A stretch of DNA of 64,000 bases from Algorimicrobium sediminis (GCF_042684585.1 NZ_JBHULS010000001.1:186001-250000); one strand, 5' to 3'; counted from the stretch's first letter, positions 9,628 to 18,597 are shown. A program made the numbers and translations. Notes: generated by a model not told the origin, from the sequence alone.

Positions 9628-9990
9628 ATGTCTAAAAAAACTTTAGTAGTGGGCGCGTCCCTTAATCCAGATCGGTATTCTAATATAGCTATAAAACGTT
9701 TGGTAAAGCACCAACACGAGGTTGTGGCTTTTGGTTTGCGAAGTGGTCAAGTTGCAGGTGTTACTATTAGTACAACATGGGATGCCTTTGCCAACATACA
9801 TACGGTAACATTGTATTTAAATCCAGAACGCCAAAAAGCGTATTACCAAGCAATATTGGCTGTAAAACCAAAACGAGTTGTTTTTAATCCCGGTACCGAA
9901 AATCCAGAATTTTATGCGTTGCTAAAAGCGGCCAATATTAAAAGTGAAGTAGCCTGTACCTTGGTGTTACTTGCTACGAATCAGTATTAA
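9628..9990 (+). CDS. CoA-binding domain protein
   Basis: This 120-residue protein is a stand-alone CoA_binding_2 (Rossmann-type) domain, with KTLVVGASLNPDRYSN at the N-terminus and VVFNPGTENPEF near residue 84. Such YccU-like proteins bind nucleotides or CoA, but no reaction is established for the single-domain form. Its last 24 bases overlap, tail to tail, the end of the minus-strand symporter gene. Confidence 0.85.
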   Translation: MSKKTLVVGASLNPDRYSNIAIKRLVKHQHEVVAFGLRSGQVAGVTISTTWDAFANIHTVTLYLNPERQKAYYQAILAVKPKRVVFNPGTENPEFYALLKAANIKSEVACTLVLLATNQY

Positions 9991-11409
9991 ACCTACAAAG
10001 GTTAAAAGTCCGTTGATAATTAAAATTTCGAAACCTATTTTGTAGCCATTAAATAATACTTCAGAATAGCTATTTAAGGCATAGGAAAGTATGGGTGCCA
10101 TAAGCGCCACAATCCAAACATACTTATCTTTTAATGCTTTTTTTGTTAAAATACCAAAAGCAAACAGGCCTAGTAATGGTCCGTAGGTGTAACCGGCAGC
10201 CTTAAACAATTCCCAAATAACAGACACGTCTGTAAAAAGCGAATCGAATAAAATTATAATAAGAATTAAAACCAAGCTAACGGCTAGGTGGACCCGTTTT
10301 CTGATACCTTTTTGTTTTTCGGCTGCTTTGTTTTGAATATCCAAAATATCTATACAATAGGCCGTTGTTAAAGAAGTTAATGCGGAATCTGCACTAGAGT
10401 AGGCGGCGGCAACTAGCCCTAATATAAAAAAGGCCGAAGTTGCTATGCCAATTTCGGGAAGCATAGCAATGGTAGGGAACAAGTCGTCTTTAGCGGCTGT
10501 TAAGCCATTTTGTTGTGCATACTGTGTTAACAATAGCCCTAAAGCAAGAAATAATATATTCACAAACACCAGAACAACACTAAAAACAATCATGTTTTTC
10601 TGCGCGTCTTTTAGGTTACGGCAGGTTAAGTTTTTTTGCATCATATCTTGGTCAAGTCCCGTCATGGTTATGGTAATGAATATGCCGGCTAAAAAGCTTT
10701 TTATAAAAAATTGCGGATCTTTGGAGTCCTCAAAAAAGAATATTTTGCTCATGCTGTTACTGGCAATGTTATGGTATACATCAGATACGCTTTGTAAATC
10801 CAGCGCAGCAGCTAAAAATGAAATAGTAACCACCACCGAAACTAGCATAAACAATGTTTGTAAGGTATCGGTAAAAATAATGGTTTTAATACCGCCTTTA
10901 AATGTGTAAAGCCATATAAGTGCAATAGTAATAACTACCGTTAATGGAAATGGCATGCCTAACCCATCAAACACTAAAAGCTGTAACACTTTAGCAACTA
11001 AAAACAGTCTGAATGCCGCGCCAACAGTTCTGGAAATTAAAAACGCAACCGAGCCTGTTTTGTAGCTTGTAGGTCCAAACCTATCGTGTAAATAAGTGTA
11101 AATAGACGTTAAATTCATCCGGTAATACAAGGGTAACAGGACGTATGCAATAATTAGGTAGCCAAAAAAGTAGCCAAAAACAACTTGTAAATAACCAAAT
11201 TGTTTGGTTTCAACCGCGCCAGGCACGGAAATAAAGGTGACACCAGATAAGGAGGCGCCTATCATGCCGAATGCTACTAAATACCAGGGAGCCGATTTGT
11301 TTGCTTTAAAAAACGCGGCGTTCGAGTCTTCTTTTCCGGTAACAAAAGAAATTAAAATTAAAACCAAAAAATAGCCAGCAATAAGGAGTAAAATTTGTGT
11401 CGGACTCAT
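9967..11409 (-). CDS. Sodium:solute symporter (SSS family)
   Basis: An integral membrane transporter with about 13 hydrophobic segments. The SSS signature is seen in GASLSGVTFISVPGAV near the N-terminus and in SSADSALTSL around residue 345. It probably imports a solute with sodium; the substrate is unknown. The frame opens with a TTG at 11439, but the ATG at 11407-11409 (MSPTQILLL) starts right at the first membrane helix and is preferred, giving 480 residues. It is divergent from recR, and its 3' end overlaps the CoA-binding gene by 24 bases. Confidence 0.9.
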   Translation of the reverse strand: MSPTQILLLIAGYFLVLILISFVTGKEDSNAAFFKANKSAPWYLVAFGMIGASLSGVTFISVPGAVETKQFGYLQVVFGYFFGYLIIAYVLLPLYYRMNLTSIYTYLHDRFGPTSYKTGSVAFLISRTVGAAFRLFLVAKVLQLLVFDGLGMPFPLTVVITIALIWLYTFKGGIKTIIFTDTLQTLFMLVSVVVTISFLAAALDLQSVSDVYHNIASNSMSKIFFFEDSKDPQFFIKSFLAGIFITITMTGLDQDMMQKNLTCRNLKDAQKNMIVFSVVLVFVNILFLALGLLLTQYAQQNGLTAAKDDLFPTIAMLPEIGIATSAFFILGLVAAAYSSADSALTSLTTAYCIDILDIQNKAAEKQKGIRKRVHLAVSLVLILIIILFDSLFTDVSVIWELFKAAGYTYGPLLGLFAFGILTKKALKDKYVWIVALMAPILSYALNSYSEVLFNGYKIGFEILIINGLLTFVGLILIRSK

Positions 11410-11469
11410 AGGGTTATAAAATGAAGCAGCAAAATACAAATTACCGTGGTATATGCAATTCTTAAATTG

Positions 11470-11487
11470 AAAATCGTAAATTCGCAG
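11470..11487 (+). promoter_or_regulatory. TAAATTCG-type -7 promoter region of recR
   Basis: AAAATCGTAAATTCGCAG contains TAAATTCG (11477-11484), a variant of TAnnTTTG, five bases before the recR ATG. The same 18 bases occur upstream of pyrG at 31989-32006. No clear -33 TTG was found. Confidence 0.5.
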
Positions 11488-11489
11488 CT

Positions 11490-12107
11490 ATGGAATTTTC
11501 ATCAAAACTATTAGAAAAAGCGGTTAACGAGGTGTCGCAGTTACCAGGAATTGGTAAGCGATCGGCGTTAAGATTGGTGTTGCATTTATTAAATCAGCCT
11601 GAAAGTCAGACTTTTCAACTGGCAGACGCTCTGAAAACCATGCGTGCCGATATTAAATTTTGTAAAAGTTGCAACAATATTAGCGATGTGGAGTTATGCG
11701 AAATTTGCGCTAACCCAAACCGGACCTCCAATGTTATTTGCGTTGTGGAAGATATTCGGGATGTTATTGCTATAGAAAATACTAGCTCCTTTAAAGGGTT
11801 ATACCATGTTTTAGGAGGTAAAATTTCACCAATGGACGGCATTGGTCCGCAAGATTTAAACATTCAATCTCTTGTAGATAAAGTAAAGCAAGGTAAAGTA
11901 AAGGAGCTTATATTTGCATTAGGATCCACCATGGAAGGCGATACCACCAATTTTTATATTTACCGCCAAATTCAAGATTTTCCTGTTATTTCTTCAACCA
12001 TTGCAAGAGGTATTTCGGTAGGAAATGAATTGGAATACACAGACGAAATTACATTAGGACGCAGCATTGTAAACCGGATTCCTTTTGAAGCCTCCTTAAA
12101 ATCCTAG
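11490..12107 (+). CDS. recR: Recombination protein RecR
   Basis: RecR works with RecF and RecO to load RecA at gaps. The 205-residue protein shows the helix-hairpin-helix N-terminus (LPGIGKRSALRLVLHLL), a zinc finger with CKSCNNISDVELCEIC, and a Toprim domain starting CVVEDIRDV. The family-typical LGGKISPMDGIGP follows. Length is normal. The stop is three bases before the following glycosyltransferase start, so the two are co-transcribed. Confidence 0.97.
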   Translation: MEFSSKLLEKAVNEVSQLPGIGKRSALRLVLHLLNQPESQTFQLADALKTMRADIKFCKSCNNISDVELCEICANPNRTSNVICVVEDIRDVIAIENTSSFKGLYHVLGGKISPMDGIGPQDLNIQSLVDKVKQGKVKELIFALGSTMEGDTTNFYIYRQIQDFPVISSTIARGISVGNELEYTDEITLGRSIVNRIPFEASLKS

Positions 12108-12110
12108 CAC

Positions 12111-13217
12111 TTGAAACTATCTGTTATTATCCTAAACTATAATGTGCGTTATTTTCTGGAACTTTGTTTACAGAGTGTAGAAAAAGCCCTGCAAGGCCTC
12201 GATGCCGAAATTATTGTGGTCGATAATAAATCTACCGACACAAGTTGCGCTATGGTAAAAACCAAGTTTCCGCAGGTTACGCTTATCGAAAATCCAACCA
12301 ACAGTGGGTTTTCTCATGGAAATAACATAGGGGTACAACATGCCAAAGGAACGTATGTATGCATTCTAAATCCAGATACAGTGGTTGCCGAGGACACCTT
12401 TAAAAAATTGGTATCATTTGCCGATAACCAAACAAATCTGGGTATTGTTGGCTGCCGTTTAATAGATGGTACGGGCAATTTTTTACCAGAAAGTAAGCGC
12501 CATGTTCCAACGCCTGTTGTGGCACTCAAAAAACTATTGGGTTTTTCTAATAAGTATTATGTAGTGGAAACAAATGAGTTGGAAACGGCAGAGGTACCTA
12601 TTTTTGTTGGAGCGTTTATGCTTCTAAAAAAAGAGGTATACCTAACAGTAGGTGGTTTTGATGAGGCGTATTTTATGTATGGCGAGGACATCGATTTATC
12701 GTACAAAATAAAAAAAGCAGGTTATGCTAGTTACTATTTTGGTGGCACTACGGTTATTCATTTTAAAGGCGAAAGCACCTTAAAAGATGCCACCTATGCC
12801 AAACGGTTTTACGGGGCCATGCTTATTTTTTATAAAAAACACTTTAAAAGCAATGTTTTGTTTAATGCCTTGGTTTGGTTGGCTATTCGCGTAGCGTCTA
12901 TGATGCGTTTTACAAACAAAACCCAGCCTGCCGCCGTGAAACAGCGCATTATTTTCACAACACAAAAAACACATAAATTACTGGATTTCCTGGAAAAACC
13001 GGTGGCTGCTTGCTCGCAACTAAATGCTGTTAAGCCATTTACAGAGATTATTTTGGATGCGGCAACTGTGTCTTACAAGGTTATTTTTAAAGAAATGGAG
13101 CGGTTAAAGACAGTTCCGGGAATTTCATTTAAGATAGCGTCGCAAGACGCGCATTTTATATTAGGAAGTCAGAGTTCACGCAGCCGAGGCAGTGTGCAGG
13201 TATTTAAAAAGAATTAA
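12111..13217 (+). CDS. Family 2 glycosyltransferase
   Basis: The start is a TTG three bases after recR. The N-terminal 230 residues are a GT-A fold: SVIILNYNVRYFLELCLQSV, then VVDNKST, the NPDT metal-binding equivalent of DxD, and MYGEDIDLSYKIKKAG near residue 200. This pattern is common in rhamnosyl- or mannosyl-transferases that act on cell-surface glycans. The C-terminal 130 residues contain a hydrophobic stretch and a tail I do not recognise. It probably transfers a sugar from a nucleotide donor at the inner membrane. Acceptor unknown. Confidence 0.88.
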   Translation: MKLSVIILNYNVRYFLELCLQSVEKALQGLDAEIIVVDNKSTDTSCAMVKTKFPQVTLIENPTNSGFSHGNNIGVQHAKGTYVCILNPDTVVAEDTFKKLVSFADNQTNLGIVGCRLIDGTGNFLPESKRHVPTPVVALKKLLGFSNKYYVVETNELETAEVPIFVGAFMLLKKEVYLTVGGFDEAYFMYGEDIDLSYKIKKAGYASYYFGGTTVIHFKGESTLKDATYAKRFYGAMLIFYKKHFKSNVLFNALVWLAIRVASMMRFTNKTQPAAVKQRIIFTTQKTHKLLDFLEKPVAACSQLNAVKPFTEIILDAATVSYKVIFKEMERLKTVPGISFKIASQDAHFILGSQSSRSRGSVQVFKKN

Positions 13218-13252
13218 TTAATAAAACAACAAGTAAATTGATGATTTTTCAT

Positions 13253-13260
13253 TAATTTTG
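13253..13260 (+). promoter_or_regulatory. -7 promoter element upstream of the E2 gene
   Basis: TAATTTTG matches TAnnTTTG, 37 bases before the ATG. The nearest upstream TTG (13238-13240) is only 12 bases away, so the -33 element is not certain. Confidence 0.45.
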
Positions 13261-13297
13261 CAGTCGAAATTTAAAAACATACGGTTTAGTTACAGAT

Positions 13298-14608
13298 ATG
13301 GCAAAATTTGAATTAAAGCTCCCTAAAATGGGAGAAAGTGTAGCAGAAGCAACCATAACATCTTGGTTGAAATCAGTAGGCGATACTATAGAAGCAGATG
13401 AAGCAGTTTTAGAAATTGCTACAGATAAAGTAGATAGTGAGGTTCCAAGTGAGGTGGACGGCGTTTTAGTGGAAGTTTTGTTTAATGTGGACGACGTGGT
13501 TCAAGTAGGGCAAACTATAGCAATAATTGAAACAGAAGCAGTTTCCGAGGCATCAGCTAGTTCAACCAGTAAAGAAACTACGCACGAAGCGGCACCAGCA
13601 GTTGCAGAGGTAGCTAAAACGGTAAGTGCGGCTCAAGAAACAGTTGCACCTGTAGCATCATCTTCAGAGCGTTTTTATTCGCCATTGGTAAAAAATATGG
13701 CAACAAAAGAAGGCATTTCGCAAAGCGAATTGGATGCCATTCCAGGTACAGGTAAGGATGGTCGTGTTACTAAAAACGACATGCTAACGTATCTAGAAAA
13801 CCGTTCGGCAGCACCACAACCTGCCGCGGCACAACCTGCCCAGTCGGTAGCTCCTAAACAAACAGAAAAGCCAAAAGCAGCTCCTGTTGTGGTTTCTGGC
13901 GATGATGAAATTATCGAAATGACCAGGATGGGCAAATTAATAGCGCATCACATGGTAGAATCGGTTCAAACTTCTGCCCATGTGCAAAGCTTCATTGAAG
14001 CCGATGTTACAAAAATATGGAACTGGCGTAAAAAGGTTAAAGATAGCTTCATGAAACGTGAAGGTGAAAATCTAACCTTTACACCTATTTTTATGGAAGC
14101 AGTTGCAAAAGCTTTACGCGATTTCCCAATGATGAACATCTCCGTTCAAGGCGATCGTATTATTAAAAAGAAGCATATTAACCTAGGTATGGCTGCAGCT
14201 TTACCAGATGGTAATTTAATTGTGCCTGTAATTAAGGACGCCGATCAGCTTAATTTGGTGGGCATGACTAAAAAAGTAAACGATTTGGCAAATCGTGCTA
14301 GAATGAATCAACTAAAACCAGACGACATCCAAGGTGGTACTTATACGGTTACTAACGTAGGTACTTTTGGAAGTATTATGGGAACTCCAATTATAAATCA
14401 GCCACAAGTGGGTATTCTAGCATTAGGAGCTATTAGAAAAGTACCAGCGGTTATAGAAACACCAGAAGGCGATTTTATTGGCATTCGTTATAAAATGTTC
14501 ATGTCGCACTCTTACGACCACCGCGTTGTTAATGGTGCTTTAGGCGGCCAGTTTGTGAAAGCGGTTAAAGATTATCTAGAAGCCTGGGATTCCAATAGGG
14601 ATATTTAA
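13298..14608 (+). CDS. 2-Oxoacid dehydrogenase E2 (dihydrolipoyl acyltransferase)
   Basis: This 436-residue E2 transfers an acyl group from lipoyl-lysine to CoA. An N-terminal lipoyl domain carries the modified lysine in ATDKVDS (Lys44). An Ala/Pro-rich linker follows, then the E1/E3-binding domain (about residues 125-165), a second linker, and the catalytic domain ending with SHSYDHRVVNG (His408). A single lipoyl domain and the KMGESVAEATI start fit the branched-chain or 2-oxoglutarate type rather than pyruvate. The E1 and E3 genes are not adjacent, so substrate specificity is undecided. Confidence 0.92.
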   Translation: MAKFELKLPKMGESVAEATITSWLKSVGDTIEADEAVLEIATDKVDSEVPSEVDGVLVEVLFNVDDVVQVGQTIAIIETEAVSEASASSTSKETTHEAAPAVAEVAKTVSAAQETVAPVASSSERFYSPLVKNMATKEGISQSELDAIPGTGKDGRVTKNDMLTYLENRSAAPQPAAAQPAQSVAPKQTEKPKAAPVVVSGDDEIIEMTRMGKLIAHHMVESVQTSAHVQSFIEADVTKIWNWRKKVKDSFMKREGENLTFTPIFMEAVAKALRDFPMMNISVQGDRIIKKKHINLGMAAALPDGNLIVPVIKDADQLNLVGMTKKVNDLANRARMNQLKPDDIQGGTYTVTNVGTFGSIMGTPIINQPQVGILALGAIRKVPAVIETPEGDFIGIRYKMFMSHSYDHRVVNGALGGQFVKAVKDYLEAWDSNRDI

Positions 14609-14644
14609 AAGACCAGTTTTTAGGTTGTTTAAATAAATATTTTA

Positions 14645-14676
14645 AAAAGGTGTACCATAGCGGTGCACCTTTTGTT
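14645..14676 (+). terminator. Rho-independent terminator after the E2 gene
   Basis: The stem AAAAGGTGTACC (14645-14656) with GGTGCACCTTTT (14662-14673) has one G-T pair, a five-base loop and T residues behind it. Confidence 0.8.
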
Positions 14677-14722
14677 GTAAATGGTTAAAACGGGTAACCC
14701 TTTTTTAAATGCAAGTCGGTTT

Positions 14723-15253
14723 CTAAACCGTTTCTCTTACATCTGTTAATATTACGGTGGCAATGGCATTATAACTGGTATCGCTCGTGCTGTGTAAAAC
14801 AGATATATCGCCGGTAGATTCCAGTATAACTGCCATAACCTGATTTGTGTTAGTAACATTGGCTTCCCGCAGTTTGGCAATGAGTTGCGATTTATGTATG
14901 CGTGCGTGTTTTAAATTGGTTTCTAAAATGGTATTCCCCTTCATTAACAGTAATGGTTTGTTGGAAATAGCATTGTTAAGCACTTTGGACCGCCGTTGTA
15001 AATAGGAAAACACAAATGCTAATACTAACAAACTGGCTATAGCTGTTGCGCCTTGTGCTACCGATGTACTAGATGTTAACGTAGACGATATGATACTACC
15101 AATGGCTATTGTAAAGGCAAAATCGTAGGCTGTAAATTTAGCAAAAGAGCGCAAACCAATGAGCCGGGTTAGAAAAATGATGACTACAAAAATTAATATA
15201 CTGGCTAAAAATGTATTCAGTATGGGGTCTGATGTGTTGTAAATCCAATCCAT
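14723..15253 (-). CDS. DUF421 (YetF-like) membrane protein
   Basis: The 176-residue protein has three N-terminal membrane helices (about residues 12-85) and a cytoplasmic YetF-like domain. The DUF421 hallmarks are present: TRLIGLRSFAKFTAYDFAFT in the first half, and LLLMKGNTILETNLKHARI followed by LIAKLREANV in the second. The function of the family is not established. It is divergent from the exonuclease gene and stands alone. Confidence 0.88.
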   Translation of the reverse strand: MDWIYNTSDPILNTFLASILIFVVIIFLTRLIGLRSFAKFTAYDFAFTIAIGSIISSTLTSSTSVAQGATAIASLLVLAFVFSYLQRRSKVLNNAISNKPLLLMKGNTILETNLKHARIHKSQLIAKLREANVTNTNQVMAVILESTGDISVLHSTSDTSYNAIATVILTDVRETV

Positions 15254-15461
15254 ATATAGGTTGTTAAAATTGATAGTTTGGGAAAGCTAGCGGTTTTTTT
15301 TTTCACAAAAAGAATTCAATTAAATAAATAACGCGCCTGTTTACGCAAAAGGGATTACAACAATGTATTTTTAAATGGTTAGCCAAGCCATAGGCATTCA
15401 AAATTCCTACTAGGCCATACAAGGTTTACTATTTCCTAAAGGCTTTTCTATTTATTCTAGT

Positions 15462-15469
15462 TACCTTTG
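15462..15469 (+). promoter_or_regulatory. -7 promoter element of the exonuclease gene
   Basis: TACCTTTG matches TAnnTTTG and lies 16 bases before the ATG. No clear -33 TTG is visible. Confidence 0.5.
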
Positions 15470-15485
15470 CAAAAAAACAAGAGGC

Positions 15486-16262
15486 ATGAAACTCAATTTA
15501 ACCAAACCCATTTGCTTTTTTGATTTAGAAACTACCGGTATAAATATTACGGCGGATAGGATTGTAGAAATAGCAATTTTAAAAGTACATCCTAATGGCA
15601 AGGAGGAATCGCACAGGTGGCTTGTAAATCCAGAAATACCTATACCTAAAGAGGTTACCGCTATTCATGGCATTTCGGATGCCGATGTTGCTCAAGCGCC
15701 CACCTTTAAGGTTTTGGCAAAGGAAATTCATCAAATTATTAAAGATTCAGATTTAGGTGGGTTTAATTCAAACAGATTCGATATACCGTTATTGGCAGAG
15801 GAACTGTTGCGTGCTGGTGTTGATTTTGATATGAAAAATCGCGTTTCGGTGGATGTTCAAACAATATTTCATAAAATGGAGCAACGTACCCTAAGCGCTG
15901 CCTACAAGTTTTACTGTAATAAAACTCTGGCCGATGCGCATACAGCAGAGGCAGATACCTTGGCTACCTATCAGGTTTTAAAGGCGCAAATAGCCAAATA
16001 CGACGAATTAGAAAACGACACAGCATTTTTGGCAGAATTTAGCGCTCACAAAAAGTTTGCAGATTTTGCCGGCTTCATTAGCTTTAACAAAAATGGTGAA
16101 GAAACCTTTTCTTTTGGCAAGCACAAAGGCAAACTTGTAACAGATATATTGGAAAACGAGCCCGGATATTTTGGGTGGTTGCTTAATGCCGATTTTCCGT
16201 TGTACACCAAAAAAGTGCTAACAGCTATAAAATTACGTGGCTTTAACAACAAATTAAGCTAA
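15486..16262 (+). CDS. DEDDh 3'-5' exonuclease with ExoX-like C-terminus
   Basis: The 258-residue protein has a DnaQ-type exonuclease domain in its first 180 residues. Exo I is FFDLETTGI, Exo II is GFNSNRFDIPLL and Exo III is HTAEADTLAT, giving the D-E-D-D-h set of metal and catalytic residues. The last 60 residues (FGKHKGKLVTDI ... YFGWLL) form a small domain like that at the end of ExoX and related to DUF3820, here fused. It probably trims DNA or RNA 3' ends in repair. It is not the polymerase III epsilon subunit by context. Confidence 0.9.
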   Translation: MKLNLTKPICFFDLETTGINITADRIVEIAILKVHPNGKEESHRWLVNPEIPIPKEVTAIHGISDADVAQAPTFKVLAKEIHQIIKDSDLGGFNSNRFDIPLLAEELLRAGVDFDMKNRVSVDVQTIFHKMEQRTLSAAYKFYCNKTLADAHTAEADTLATYQVLKAQIAKYDELENDTAFLAEFSAHKKFADFAGFISFNKNGEETFSFGKHKGKLVTDILENEPGYFGWLLNADFPLYTKKVLTAIKLRGFNNKLS

Positions 16263-16355
16263 TCAATTTTGTAAGTTTAACGCTTGGTAACCAAAAAGAA
16301 GCTAAGTTGAACAAATTTTAAATGTAATTGCAAAAATTATAGCGCGTTCCTTATT

Positions 16356-16967
16356 ATGAAACTTATTTGCATTGGTCGGAATTATGTAGACCATATAGAA
16401 GAACTCAAAAACGAAAAACCAGCACATCCGGTGGTGTTTTTAAAGCCCGATACAGCTGTATTATTAAAAAAACAACCGTTTTTTATTCCAGATTTTTCTA
16501 ACGATGTACATTACGAAGTAGAAGTCTTGGTAAAAATTAATAAAGTGGGTAAGTATATAAACAAAAAGTTTGCCCACAAGTACTACAACGAAATAGGTTT
16601 GGGTATCGACTTTACAGCTCGAGATCTGCAAGCGGATTTGAAAAGTAAAGGCTTGCCTTGGGAAAAAGCAAAAGCTTTTGACGGGGCGGCTGTTATTGGT
16701 TCTTGGCTCCCAAAAAGCCAATTTCAAGATGTAAACACACTTAATTTTAGGCTAGAAAAAAACAATACAACCGTGCAAACTGGTAATACCAGTCATATGC
16801 TCTGGAAAATTGATGAAATCATAGAATATGTGTCTAAATATTTCACTTTAAAGATTGGGGATATTATCTTTACGGGAACGCCTGCTGGTGTGGGAGCAGT
16901 AGCACCAAACGATACATTAACAGGATATTTAGAAGAACAAGAATTATTTTCAATTATAGTAAAATAA
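16356..16967 (+). CDS. Fumarylacetoacetate hydrolase family protein
   Basis: This 203-residue short FAH-fold enzyme starts MKLICIGRNYVDHIEEL. The metal-binding glutamates are in HYEVEVLVKI and the conserved Asp in GIDFTARDLQ. FTGTPAGVGAV near the end is the family C-terminal motif. Members hydrolyse or decarboxylate 2-oxo-acid compounds such as acylpyruvates or oxaloacetate; the substrate here is not known. The HPt gene starts at the base right after its stop, so it heads a three-gene unit ending with cinA. Confidence 0.9.
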   Translation: MKLICIGRNYVDHIEELKNEKPAHPVVFLKPDTAVLLKKQPFFIPDFSNDVHYEVEVLVKINKVGKYINKKFAHKYYNEIGLGIDFTARDLQADLKSKGLPWEKAKAFDGAAVIGSWLPKSQFQDVNTLNFRLEKNNTTVQTGNTSHMLWKIDEIIEYVSKYFTLKIGDIIFTGTPAGVGAVAPNDTLTGYLEEQELFSIIVK

Positions 16968-17309
16968 ATGGAAGAGCATTATAAATTATTTCGCGTCCGG
17001 GAATTGGCAGATGGCGATGAAGACTTCGTGGCAACATTGGCAGCTGCTTTTTTAGAGGAAGTTCCTGAGGATTTGGAGCAATTAAAAACCGCAGTTGCGA
17101 ATAAAAATTATGAAAAGGCCTACCAAACTGCGCACAAAATGAAGCCAACAATTGATTTGTTTGAATTGGGAGTTTTGGACGATTTAATAATTATTCAGGA
17201 TTGGGGCAAGTTTACAAAAACCAATGAAGACGTTACCACACAAGTAACTCTTGTTAGTAATGCAGTAGAAAATGCAGTGGCCAGTATTAAATCAGATTTT
17301 AAGTTATAA
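16968..17309 (+). CDS. Stand-alone HPt phosphotransfer protein
   Basis: This 113-residue, all-helical, acidic protein is a histidine phosphotransfer domain. The phospho-accepting histidine is His56 in TAHKMKPTIDLF, which replaces the usual AHKLKGSS. Such proteins relay phosphate between hybrid kinases and response regulators. No kinase or regulator gene is nearby, so it is an orphan. Its ATG follows the FAH stop directly, and its TAA overlaps the cinA ATG by one base, which points to translational coupling. Confidence 0.85.
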   Translation: MEEHYKLFRVRELADGDEDFVATLAAAFLEEVPEDLEQLKTAVANKNYEKAYQTAHKMKPTIDLFELGVLDDLIIIQDWGKFTKTNEDVTTQVTLVSNAVENAVASIKSDFKL

Positions 17310-18556
17310 TGCAAGCAGAAATAATTACCATAGGTGATGAAATTCTAATTGGTCAGATAGTAGATACCAACTCGGCTTTCATAAGCAAAGCGCTCAATAA
17401 AATTGGCGTTTCGGTGTACCAAATAACCTCGGTTCAAGACGATTTGGAGCACATTACAAAAGCCCTACAAGAAGCCGAAGCCAATGCTGATATAATTATA
17501 ATTACCGGCGGATTAGGCCCTACCAAAGACGACATTACAAAACGCACAATTTGCGCTTATTTTAACGATACCTTGGTTCAAGACGAGGCCGTTTTAGCTA
17601 ATATTAAACACATCTGGAAAACCTATGTTAAACAACCTCTAGCCAAAGTAAATATCGATCAGGCATTGGTGCCGTCCAAGGCTCAAGTGCTCATGAACAC
17701 CCATGGTAGCGCACCGGGTATGTGGCTTGAAAAAAATGGTAAAGTATTTATTTCGTTACCAGGTGTGCCCTACGAAATGAAAGCCATCATGGAAACACAC
17801 GTCATGCCAAAGCTACGCGCTACATTTCAGTTTCCGTATATTAAACACGTGACACTACTAACATATGGTTTGGGAGAAAGTTCGCTGGCAGCCCGTATAG
17901 AGGATTGGGAAGATAACTTGCCAGACTTTATAAAACTAGCGTATTTGCCAGGTTTAGGACGTGTAAGACTTCGGTTGTCTGCAAAATCGATCAATAAAAA
18001 TGGGGTAGAAGCAGCACTGGAGGCAGAAGTAAAAAAAGTATTGCCGCTTATTTCCGATATTTTTGTTGGATTTGAATCGGATGAATCCATTGAAGCAATG
18101 CTAGGCAAACAGCTTACAGCCTTACACAAAACTGTATGTACTGCAGAGAGTTGTACTGGCGGTAAAATAGCCCAATTATTTACAAAAAATGCCGGTGCGT
18201 CAGCCTTTTTTAAAGGTAGTGTGGTTAGTTACGCCACATCGGCAAAAATAGATGTATTACAGGTGCCTCAAACCCTTATAGATAAACATACGGTGGTAAG
18301 TGCACCTGTTGCAGAGTGTATGGCGCAGCACGCTTTAAATTTATTTGGAACAGATTATGCCATTGCTACCACTGGAAATGCTGGTCCAGAAAAAGGCGAT
18401 TCTGATGCCGAAATAGGAACCGTTTTTATTGCTATTGCTACTAAAGAACGGGTGTATTCTGAAGAATTTTCCTTGGGTAACCACCGTACTAAAGTTGTCA
18501 TGAAAGCCGTAAATAAGGCATTTGAGATGCTTCAAAAAGAAATTTTAAAAAAGTAA
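17309..18556 (+). CDS. cinA: CinA family protein (nicotinamide-nucleotide amidase)
   Basis: The 415-residue two-domain protein has an N-terminal MoCF/COG1058 domain (GDEILIGQIVDTNS, TGGLGPTKDDITK) and a C-terminal nicotinamide-mononucleotide deamidase domain (AESCTGGKIAQ, TGNAGPEKGD). The enzyme helps recycle pyridine nucleotides: the N-terminal domain acts as an ADP-ribose pyrophosphatase in characterised members. Length is as usual for full-length CinA. The start ATG overlaps the HPt stop (TAATG). The ribosomal protein genes behind it have their own promoter. Confidence 0.94.
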   Translation: MQAEIITIGDEILIGQIVDTNSAFISKALNKIGVSVYQITSVQDDLEHITKALQEAEANADIIIITGGLGPTKDDITKRTICAYFNDTLVQDEAVLANIKHIWKTYVKQPLAKVNIDQALVPSKAQVLMNTHGSAPGMWLEKNGKVFISLPGVPYEMKAIMETHVMPKLRATFQFPYIKHVTLLTYGLGESSLAARIEDWEDNLPDFIKLAYLPGLGRVRLRLSAKSINKNGVEAALEAEVKKVLPLISDIFVGFESDESIEAMLGKQLTALHKTVCTAESCTGGKIAQLFTKNAGASAFFKGSVVSYATSAKIDVLQVPQTLIDKHTVVSAPVAECMAQHALNLFGTDYAIATTGNAGPEKGDSDAEIGTVFIAIATKERVYSEEFSLGNHRTKVVMKAVNKAFEMLQKEILKK

Positions 18557-18566
18557 GCATATTAAC

Positions 18567-18597
18567 TTGCTGTTATTATAAAGATTTATTAAATTTG
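18567..18597 (+). promoter_or_regulatory. Promoter of the L28-L33 operon
   Basis: TTG (18567-18569), 20 bases, then TAAATTTG (18590-18597) is a near-ideal Bacteroidota promoter. It leaves an mRNA leader of about 50-55 bases before rpmB. Confidence 0.75.
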
